A stretch of 5,146 nt of DNA from Mxb001 sp051007175. Lineage in GTDB: Bacteria > Actinomycetota > Actinomycetes > S36-B12. Of the stretch, positions 1 to 4,531 are shown in pieces. The notes beneath the pieces were generated by a model. That model was not told the DNA's origin. It made no database searches and was given only the letters and a program-made list of their open reading frames with translations. The stretch is from contig JBPCSL010000133.1 in NCBI GenBank assembly GCA_051007175.1, forward strand, positions 1 through 5,146. Direction: 5' to 3'. Made by a program: the position numbers and the translations under genes. How positions within the stretch are numbered: position 1 is the first letter of the stretch; every line of letters starts with the position of its first letter.

Positions 1-129
1 CTGAAGTCGCGCGGCATGAGCGAGGTCTATCGGCTGTACGACGCGGCGGATGCGCGGGACTCCGTGGAGCATGTGGCACAGCGCCTTCAGGCACGCGCCG
101 TGTGGTCAGCGCATCACATCGGGACGTAG
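1..129 (+). CDS. 3' end of an unidentified protein (partial)
   Basis: The frame is open from the left edge to a TAG stop and gives 42 C-terminal residues, beginning LKSRGMSEVYRLYDA and ending AVWSAHHIGT. About four fifths of the codons end in G or C and the residue mix is balanced with many charged residues, as in a real coding frame; the opposite strand reads as arginine/proline-rich low-complexity sequence. The beginning, a lysine-containing turn followed by a short strand such as VYRLY, faintly resembles the C-terminal end of class III nucleotidyl cyclase domains, but this is too short to name a family. The gene converges on ddl, with about 210 bp between the two stops. The start and most of the protein lie outside the window. 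Confidence 0.55.
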   Translation: MKSRGMSEVYRLYDAADARDSVEHVAQRLQARAVWSAHHIGT

Positions 130-219
130 GCCGAGCGGCTCGCCTTGCGGCCGGTGATGCGCTTCTCTGCGCGCGATCGAACCAGCGTCGTCCCGGGATG
201 ACTACTCGATTCGAGACGC

Positions 220-233
220 CAGCGTCGACGCTG
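220..233. repeat. 14-bp perfect palindrome in the convergent gap
   Basis: CAGCGTCGACGCTG reads the same on both strands and ends directly at the left arm of the larger 47-nt palindromic element. Two smaller symmetric sites lie just upstream: TCCCGGGA at 191-198 and CTCGA-T-TCGAG at 205-215. No gene is convincing on either strand between 130 and 342, so this gap seems to consist of structured sequence. Possible roles are a protein-binding site or part of a bidirectional termination region; nothing distinguishes these. Confidence 0.5.
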
Positions 234-280
234 TTCTTTGGGCTGATCTGCATGATGAGCCCGCGAATCAGCCCGAAGAA
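234..280. repeat. 47-nt palindromic element, copy 1 (intergenic)
   Basis: The left arm TTCTTTGGGCTGAT (234-247) pairs with the right arm ATCAGCCCGAAGAA (267-280) over 14 positions, 13 Watson-Crick plus one T-G pair, around a 19-nt centre; the flanking G233 and C281 add one more pair. The element lies between the convergent stops of the left-edge gene and ddl. In RNA it would form a strong stem for a transcript from either side, so it could act as a bidirectional terminator or 3'-end stabiliser, although no T-run follows either arm. It matches copy 2 inside the hydrolase gene in arm length, centre length and the outer TTCTTyGG/CCraAGAA sequence, which argues for a repeat family rather than a simple terminator. 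Confidence 0.7.
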
Positions 281-342
281 CGCGTGGGTTTACCGCGGAA
301 GATGCATGCTTTCGGGGCGCGGGACCGCAGCACCCGAGAGCC

Positions 343-1299
343 TCAGGCGGAGGCGGTGACCCGGGCGATGGCGCGGTCGACCAGCGCTGCCATCTGCTGG
401 CCCATGTCGATCCCCGCGGCCACGAGGGCCTGCGGGACCAGTGAGGTCTCCGTCATCCCTGGAGCGACGTTCACCTCGAGGAAGTTCACCGCGCCCGACG
501 CGTCGACGATGAGGTCCGAGCGCGACCAGTCGCGCAGCCCCAGGATCCTGTGTGCGGTGAGCGCGGCATCGGCCGCGGCCTGTGCAATCGCCGGATCCAG
601 CCGCGCCGGCACGAAGAACTGGGTCGTGCCTGCGGTGTAGCGCGCGGCATAGTCGTAGAGCCCGCCATCCGGCACGATCTCGACCGCCGGCAGCGCGACA
701 GGTCCGTCCGACGCCTCGATGACTCCGACGGCCACTTCGGTCCCGTGGACAAATCGCTCGAGCATCGCCACGTCGCCGTAGGCGAATGCCCCCACCATCG
801 CGGCGGGCAACTCGGCGGCAGCACGGACGACGCTCAGGCCGAGTGCGGAGCCACCGCGACTGGGCTTGACGACAAGCGGCAACCCGAGGCCGTGATCGAG
901 CGCCGACATGACGGCCGGCGCCCCGAGCTCGCGGAACGTCGCGTGCGGCAGGGCGACCCACTCGGGGGTAGCGACACCGGCACGGCGTACCAGCGTCTTC
1001 GCCACCGGCTTGTCGAAGGCGAGCCGGCACGCGTTGGGCCGCGATCCCACGTAGGGCAGCCCAAGGCACTCGAGGACATCGCGAATCGCGCCGTCCTCGC
1101 CGGCGGAGCCGTGCAGCAGGGGCACCACGCAGTCGGGGGCCTCGTCGTCGAGGGCCGTGAGCAGCGTGGGATCGACATCGCGCTCGATGACCTCCCAATC
1201 GGGGCGCGCCGCGCGCAGGGACTCGGCAACGCGGCGACCTGAGCGCAGCGAGACGTCGCGCTCGGCGGAGAGCCCGCCGGCCAGCACCATCACCTGCAT
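343..1299 (-). CDS. ddl: D-alanine--D-alanine ligase
   Basis: This cytoplasmic ATP-grasp enzyme joins two D-alanines into the dipeptide that ends the peptidoglycan stem peptide before MurF adds it. The 318-residue product is close to the roughly 306 residues of E. coli DdlB and has all the landmarks. The N-terminal GGLSAERDVSLRSG carries Glu13. HGSAGEDG (63-70) and PYVGS (82-86) follow. The ATP-grasp segment VVKPSRGGSALGLS (143-156) includes Ser151. The omega-loop is YDYAARY (215-221). The C-terminal metal site has Arg260, Asp262, Glu275 and Asn277, followed by PGMTETSLVP with Ser286. Tyr221 sits where a Tyr marks D-Ala rather than D-lactate acceptors (Phe in VanA types). The preceding residue is Arg220, where DdlB has Lys. 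The ATG at 1299 follows GGAAGG by 8 nt. The gene lies 36 bp downstream of the aminotransferase and is probably co-transcribed with it. Confidence 0.97.
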   Translation of the reverse strand: MQVMVLAGGLSAERDVSLRSGRRVAESLRAARPDWEVIERDVDPTLLTALDDEAPDCVVPLLHGSAGEDGAIRDVLECLGLPYVGSRPNACRLAFDKPVAKTLVRRAGVATPEWVALPHATFRELGAPAVMSALDHGLGLPLVVKPSRGGSALGLSVVRAAAELPAAMVGAFAYGDVAMLERFVHGTEVAVGVIEASDGPVALPAVEIVPDGGLYDYAARYTAGTTQFFVPARLDPAIAQAAADAALTAHRILGLRDWSRSDLIVDASGAVNFLEVNVAPGMTETSLVPQALVAAGIDMGQQMAALVDRAIARVTASA

Positions 1300-1307
1300 C
1301 AGGATTG

Positions 1308-1313
1308 CCTTCC
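1308..1313 (-). promoter_or_regulatory. Ribosome binding site of ddl
   Basis: GGAAGG on the - strand lies 8 nt before the ATG at 1299. It fixes that ATG over the in-frame ATG three codons later (1290). It sits in the 36-nt gap after the aminotransferase stop, which leaves little room for a separate promoter and supports co-transcription. Confidence 0.7.
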
Positions 1314-1335
1314 GTTGTGTGTCAGGGTTACGAGA

Positions 1336-2628
1336 TCAGTGGAGGTCCGGCGACGGACTCTCGCTGCCGGTGCTGTCGCGCAGGGCGTGGCCGGTGCCGA
1401 AGGTCTGCGCGATATCGAGCTCCGCCTCGATGACACCGGCGAGACGGCGCACTCCCTCGCGAATGCGCTCGGGCTCGGGGTAGCAGTACGACAGGCGCAG
1501 GCTGTCGCGGCCCTGGTCGTCGACGTAGAAGCCGGTGCCGGGCACGTAGGCGACGAGTGCGGCCACCGCGCGCGGCAGCATCGCCTTGCTGTCGAGCCCC
1601 GGCGGCAGTGTCACCCACGAGTAGAAGCCGCCCTGCGGCTTGGTCCATGCCGTGCCCTCGGGCATGAGCTGCTCGAGAGAATCCATGAGCGCATCGCGAC
1701 GCTCGCGATAGACCTCGCGGAAGACCTTCACCTGGTCGCGCCACGGCTGCGTCGCGAGGTACTCGCTCACCGTGAGCTGCGCGTAGTTGGAGGGGCACAG
1801 CACCGCGGACTCCGCGGCGAGGACGAGCTTCTCCCGTACGCCGTGCGGCGCGACGGCCCAGCCCACCCGCAGGCCCGAGGCGATGGTCTTGGAGAAGGAG
1901 CCCAGGTAGACGACCTGCTGGTCGTCGTCGGCCCGGATCGCGCGCGGCGCGGACCCATCGAAGCCGAGCAGGCCGTAGGGGTCGTCCTCCAGCAGCAGGA
2001 GGTTCTCCCGCTGGGCGACCTCGAGCACGCGCTGACGGCGTTCGGGCCCCTGCGTGACGCCGGCCGGATTGTGGAACGACGGGATCGTGTAGATCATCTT
2101 CGGCTTCTTGCCTGCCGCGCGTGCGCGCGCGATCGCATCGGCGAGCGCCTCAGGCACGAGACCCTCATCGTCCATCGCGACGTGCACGATGTCGCACTCG
2201 TACGCGCGGAAGACTCCGAGCGCGCCGACGTAGGAGGGCGCCTCGACGAAGACAACGTCGCCGGGATCGCAGAAGACGCGCGTGACGAGATCCAGGGCCA
2301 TCTGCGAGCCGGTCGTGACGACCACGTCATCCGGATGCGCGCTGATGCCGACCTCGGACATGACGTCGAGGATCTGGCCGCGCAGGGTCACGTCGCCCTG
2401 ACCGGAGCCATACTGCAGGACCTGGGCGCCGCGCTCACGGACCAACCGCGCCGCGGTCTCGGCCAGCGCGTCGAGGGGGAGGGCCTGCACGAAAGGCATG
2501 CCACCGGCGAGCGAGACGACCTCGGGTCGGGAGGCGACGGCGAAGAGGGCGCGGATCTCGGAGGCGGTCATGCCGCGGGCGCGGGCGGCGTACGAGTCCA
2601 CCCAGGGATCGAGCCGTGAACCGCTCAT
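1336..2628 (-). CDS. PLP-dependent class I/II aminotransferase (2-aminoadipate/LysN-like)
   Basis: This is a fold-type I PLP enzyme that moves an amino group between an amino acid and a 2-oxo acid in the cytoplasm. The 430 residues carry the full signature: SLAGGMP (39-45); QYGSGQG (72-78) with Tyr73 at the phosphate end of PLP; TTGSQMALDL (105-114); IPSFHNPAG (182-190) with Asn187; EDDPYG (214-219) with Asp215 and Tyr218 for the pyridine ring; GSFSKT (243-248) with the Schiff-base Lys247; GLRVGW (252-257) with Arg254; and Arg378 in SLRLSY for the substrate carboxylate. The style is that of the 2-aminoadipate/LysN and MocR-related group, with no DNA-binding domain. The true substrate cannot be read from sequence. 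The frame is open a further 200 codons upstream, but the start at 2628 is set by a strong Shine-Dalgarno, and the upstream part is only repeat and antisense sequence. It precedes ddl by 36 bp. The tail after about residue 405 is polar and probably disordered. Confidence 0.93.
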   Translation of the reverse strand: MSGSRLDPWVDSYAARARGMTASEIRALFAVASRPEVVSLAGGMPFVQALPLDALAETAARLVRERGAQVLQYGSGQGDVTLRGQILDVMSEVGISAHPDDVVVTTGSQMALDLVTRVFCDPGDVVFVEAPSYVGALGVFRAYECDIVHVAMDDEGLVPEALADAIARARAAGKKPKMIYTIPSFHNPAGVTQGPERRQRVLEVAQRENLLLLEDDPYGLLGFDGSAPRAIRADDDQQVVYLGSFSKTIASGLRVGWAVAPHGVREKLVLAAESAVLCPSNYAQLTVSEYLATQPWRDQVKVFREVYRERRDALMDSLEQLMPEGTAWTKPQGGFYSWVTLPPGLDSKAMLPRAVAALVAYVPGTGFYVDDQGRDSLRLSYCYPEPERIREGVRRLAGVIEAELDIAQTFGTGHALRDSTGSESPSPDLH

Positions 2629-2634
2629 CGCGCA

Positions 2635-2640
2635 CCTCCT
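2635..2640 (-). promoter_or_regulatory. Ribosome binding site of the aminotransferase
   Basis: A perfect AGGAGG on the - strand lies 6 nt before the ATG at 2628. It decides the start: the open frame continues upstream to 3228, but that part would translate the 36-bp repeat and the antisense strand of the hydrolase gene. Confidence 0.85.
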
Positions 2641-2658
2641 CTGACCTGTGGGCCTGCG

Positions 2659-2736
2659 GGGCCAGCCCGACAGGGGCGGCTTCGCCGACCCGCCGGGCCA
2701 GCCCGACAGGGGCGGCTTCGCCGACCCGCCGGGCCA
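2659..2736. repeat. 36-bp tandem repeat, two perfect units plus 6 bp
   Basis: Unit one is 2659-2694 and unit two is 2695-2730, identical to each other; the first six bases, GGGCCA, begin a third unit at 2731. Each unit begins GGGCCAGCCCGACAGG and contains a GC-rich hairpin: GGGCGGC-TTC-GCCG-a-CCC, 7 bp with one bulged A, at 2673-2690 in the first unit. The unit is 12 codons long and on the - strand would read GGSAKPPLSGWP. The array lies just upstream of the aminotransferase Shine-Dalgarno (18 nt away), so it would be in the leader RNA of the - strand transcript. Possible roles are a leader structure, a transcription pause/insulator, or simply an expanded dispersed repeat. There are no spacers, so it is not CRISPR. 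Confidence 0.85.
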
Positions 2737-2789
2737 TTCCGGCCCCTGCTTCGGGTCTCTATGCTGACGGATGCCGGATCGGAATGGCC
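2732..2789. repeat. 10-bp perfect inverted repeat around a promoter-like site
   Basis: GGCCATTCCG (2732-2741) and CGGAATGGCC (2780-2789) are exact reverse complements separated by 38 nt. The midpoint, 2760/2761, coincides with the TATGCT hexamer proposed as a -10 box. The arms could be a pair of operator half-sites or, in RNA, the base of a long stem. The left arm overlaps the end of the 36-bp array and can also form GGGCC-ATTCC-GGCCC (2731-2745). Confidence 0.5.
2737..2765 (+). promoter_or_regulatory. Candidate sigma-70-type promoter for the small ORF and hydrolase
   Basis: TATGCT (2760-2765) is a good -10 match (TAnnnT). Seventeen bases upstream lies TTCCGG (2737-2742), a poor -35 match where only TT agrees with TTGACA. 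Transcription would start near 2772 and run into the small ORF and the hydrolase gene. The site is unproven; its support is the -10 hexamer and the inverted repeat centred on it. Confidence 0.3.
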
Positions 2790-2802
2790 GAATGGGGTCG
2801 CG

Positions 2803-2892
2803 ATGAAATTCCTGGGTCTCGCCGCCGTGGTCTTCGCCCTCGGCATGGCGGTCGGCTTCGTGGGCCGCCTGCTCTGGCCGCAGTCCCGCTAG
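2803..2892 (+). CDS. Predicted 29-residue single-pass membrane peptide
   Basis: This short frame encodes MKFLGLAAVVFALGMAVGFV followed by GRLLWPQSR. It has one hydrophobic helix of about 18-20 residues with glycine spacing (GMAVG), a Lys at the start and Arg residues at the end, ending at TAG 28 nt before the hydrolase ATG. Nearly all third positions are G or C, and the frame is one typical transmembrane segment rather than random translation. Upstream support is weak: GGGG lies 6 nt before the ATG. An in-frame ATG at 2761 would give 43 residues, but it overlaps the -10-like hexamer, so 2803 is preferred. No family is recognised. It may be a small membrane protein made with the hydrolase, or a chance ORF. 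Confidence 0.4.
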   Translation: MKFLGLAAVVFALGMAVGFVGRLLWPQSR

Positions 2893-2907
2893 CGTCGGTA
2901 CCCCCGC

Positions 2908-2913
2908 TAGCCT
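2908..2913 (+). promoter_or_regulatory. Candidate -10 for a leaderless hydrolase transcript
   Basis: TAGCCT fits TAnnnT and ends 7 nt before the ATG at 2921, the spacing expected if transcription begins at the A of the start codon. No convincing Shine-Dalgarno precedes this ATG, which fits leaderless expression, common in actinobacteria. No -35 box is visible. The hexamer lies in the second of two CCCGCTAGC direct repeats (2885-2893 and 2903-2911). Confidence 0.3.
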
Positions 2914-2920
2914 CACGGGC

Positions 2921-4531
2921 ATGGTCCCCCGGCTACGCGGCGCGGCAGGGCGGCGCCTGCGACTGCTCGCCCTCCTCCTCTCGGTGATCTCCGCCACCCT
3001 CGTCGTTGGCACGTCCTCCGCGGGGCAGGCCGCCTCAGCCGCCTTCTTCGGTCGAAACGCTTCACCCGGTGACTCTTTTCGACCGAAGAACGCCCAGGCC
3101 GCGGTAAGCGCCGCGCGCACCTCCGTGCCCTGCGCCTCGATCGGCGTCACGGTCAGCGGCGTCGAGTGCGGCCGGCTCACGGTGCCGGTCGACTGGTTCG
3201 ACCTGAGCAACCCCGGCACGGGATCCATCGCCTACGCCATCCATCGCGCGTCGGTGAAGCGTGTCGGCACGCTCACCTACAACCCCGGTGGCCCGGGAGC
3301 ATCCGGCCTCGGCACGCTACCGATCTTCCTGGGGCAGAACCCGCTGCGGCCATGGCAGGGACTGCCTCCCGCCATCCTCAAGTACTTCGACATCGTCGCC
3401 TGGGATGCCCGCGGCGTGGGAGCGAGCACGCCCGCACTGCGCGGCTGCCCCAAGCTCGCACTCTCGTACGGCGACCTGCCCGCGACAGGCCCTGTCGACT
3501 GGACGGCGGCGACGCAGGCCTACAGCGACGGCCTCGAGGCCGGCCTCTCGGCGTGCTATGCGGCGAACTCGGACATCGCGGGGTTGCTCGGCACGGCGTA
3601 CGTCGTGCGCGATCTCGAGGCGCTTCGGGAGGCGCTCGGCGTGAGCCAGTGGACCTACTGGGGGATGAGCTACGGCACGCAGATCGGCATGGCCTACGCG
3701 CAGGCTTACCCGACGCGGCTGCGTGCTCTGCTGCTCGACGGGTCCGTGCCGCCGAACCAGACGCTCACGCAACGCGCTGCCATGCAGGTGTGGGGGCGCC
3801 TGTCGACGGTCGACGTTTTCAGTGGTGTCTACGGCAAGCGGTTCGCCAGCCAGGTACAGCGCGTCATCAGAGCACTGGATCGGCGCACCTTCACCGCCTC
3901 GGACATGACGTTCGATCGGTGGACGCTCCTCGCCCCGAGTATCGGCCTGCTCAACGCGCAGTTCAACTACCCCATCGTGCGCAAGCAGTTCCGCTTCGCC
4001 TATCAGGCCCTCTTCCACCCGAACGTCGTGCCGCAGGCGCTGCCGAGGCTGCCGCGACAGGAGGAGCCCGACTTCTCCGCCTCCTACCTCACCTTCTTCG
4101 TCAACTGCTCCGACACCGCTGACCGGCCGACGGTGGAGACCGTGGCACGGCTCGCGCAGTCGGCTGCCGACGCAGGCCTCACGGTCGCCGGTCGCTGGGT
4201 GATCGAGCGTGGCATCGTGTGCTCCGGGCTGCCGGCCGGCTTCGGCCGGCCCCTGCGGCCCATCGTCAATCCCCTGCGGCTGCCCCACGGCGCCCTCGTC
4301 CTCAACAGCATCGCTGACCCGAACACGCAGTGGCTCGGTGCGCAACAGGCCTCGACCGTGATCGAGGGTGCCCGGCTCCTCACCTACATGGGCACCCAGC
4401 ACGTCACCTACAAGCAGGTCCCGGCCCCGTGCGTCGACACGGTAGTGACGCGCTACTTCACCCGGCTCTCACTACCGGCACGTAACGTGCAGTGCGGATT
4501 CGTCCCCGGGCGAGACATCGTCATCGGCTAG
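2921..4531 (+). CDS. Secreted alpha/beta hydrolase, TAP-like (peptidase S33, tripeptidyl aminopeptidase type)
   Basis: The 536-residue protein is an exported serine hydrolase of the actinobacterial tripeptidyl-aminopeptidase-like group, probably trimming peptides outside the cell; the substrate is not readable. Residues 1-40 form a signal peptide: an Arg-rich start, a hydrophobic LLALLLSVISATLVVG, and a probable cut after ASA (38-40). NPGGPG (121-126) forms the oxyanion-hole loop. DARGVGAST (162-170) is the usual strand-turn. GMSYG (248-252) holds the nucleophile Ser250. Asp466 in SIADPNT and His494 in GTQHVTY, within the C-terminal TAP-like region, complete the triad. Eight cysteines (71, 83, 176, 212, 396, 434, 504, 525) could form four disulfides, as fits an exported protein. 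Length is normal for the group. Residues 42-57 (FFGRNASPGDSFRPKN) are encoded by a 47-nt palindromic element and lie in the linker after the signal peptide, so they probably do not disturb the fold. The stop overlaps that of the amidase-like gene. Confidence 0.92.
   Translation: MVPRLRGAAGRRLRLLALLLSVISATLVVGTSSAGQAASAAFFGRNASPGDSFRPKNAQAAVSAARTSVPCASIGVTVSGVECGRLTVPVDWFDLSNPGTGSIAYAIHRASVKRVGTLTYNPGGPGASGLGTLPIFLGQNPLRPWQGLPPAILKYFDIVAWDARGVGASTPALRGCPKLALSYGDLPATGPVDWTAATQAYSDGLEAGLSACYAANSDIAGLLGTAYVVRDLEALREALGVSQWTYWGMSYGTQIGMAYAQAYPTRLRALLLDGSVPPNQTLTQRAAMQVWGRLSTVDVFSGVYGKRFASQVQRVIRALDRRTFTASDMTFDRWTLLAPSIGLLNAQFNYPIVRKQFRFAYQALFHPNVVPQALPRLPRQEEPDFSASYLTFFVNCSDTADRPTVETVARLAQSAADAGLTVAGRWVIERGIVCSGLPAGFGRPLRPIVNPLRLPHGALVLNSIADPNTQWLGAQQASTVIEGARLLTYMGTQHVTYKQVPAPCVDTVVTRYFTRLSLPARNVQCGFVPGRDIVIG
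3044..3090. repeat. 47-nt palindromic element, copy 2 (inside the hydrolase gene)
   Basis: TTCTTCGGTCGAAA (3044-3057) and TTTCGACCGAAGAA (3077-3090) pair perfectly over 14 bp around a 19-nt centre. The centre holds a further symmetric TCACC-C-GGTGA (3062-3072), placed exactly in the middle. Total length, arm length and centre length equal those of copy 1 at 234-280. It begins on the first base of codon 42 of the hydrolase and keeps the frame, adding FFGRNASPGDSFRPKN just after the signal peptide. Its opposite strand is also open and reads a similar peptide (FFGRKESPGEAFRPKK), as expected from the symmetry. This looks like an in-frame insertion of a small palindromic repeat, or else an mRNA stem near the 5' end of the gene. 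Confidence 0.75.

Noticed and set aside
160..195. tRNA-like T-loop (GGTTCGATC on the - strand)
   Set aside because: The bases on either side do not form the 5-bp T stem and no acceptor or anticodon arm can be drawn.
233..281. Integron attC site (GTT...AAC ends of palindrome copy 1)
   Set aside because: attC sites begin with RYYYAAC and end with GTTRRRY; here the order is reversed, and there is no integrase or cassette organisation.
102..359. + strand frame of 85 codons across the convergent gap
   Set aside because: It starts inside the left-edge gene and ends past the ddl stop, has low-complexity Arg-rich composition, and its open state over the palindrome follows from the repeat sequence.
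1315..2619. Long + strand open frame opposite the aminotransferase (434 codons)
   Set aside because: It is antisense to a clear PLP enzyme, is rich in Arg, His, Asp and Ala, and shows no family motif; long antisense frames are common in high-GC DNA.
2659..2736. CRISPR array
   Set aside because: The repeat length of 36 bp is in the right range, but the units are directly adjacent with no spacers, and no cas genes are present.
2629..3228. N-terminal extension of the aminotransferase (200 extra codons in frame)
   Set aside because: The extension would translate the 36-bp repeats and the antisense of the hydrolase signal region. A perfect AGGAGG lies 6 nt before the ATG at 2628, and the fold begins normally there.
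4231..4250. 8-bp GC hairpin GCCGGCCG-GCTT-CGGCCGGC inside the hydrolase gene
   Set aside because: It encodes an ordinary Gly/Pro-rich loop (residues around 437-444) in very GC-rich sequence and has no second copy of the same form, so it is most likely coincidental.
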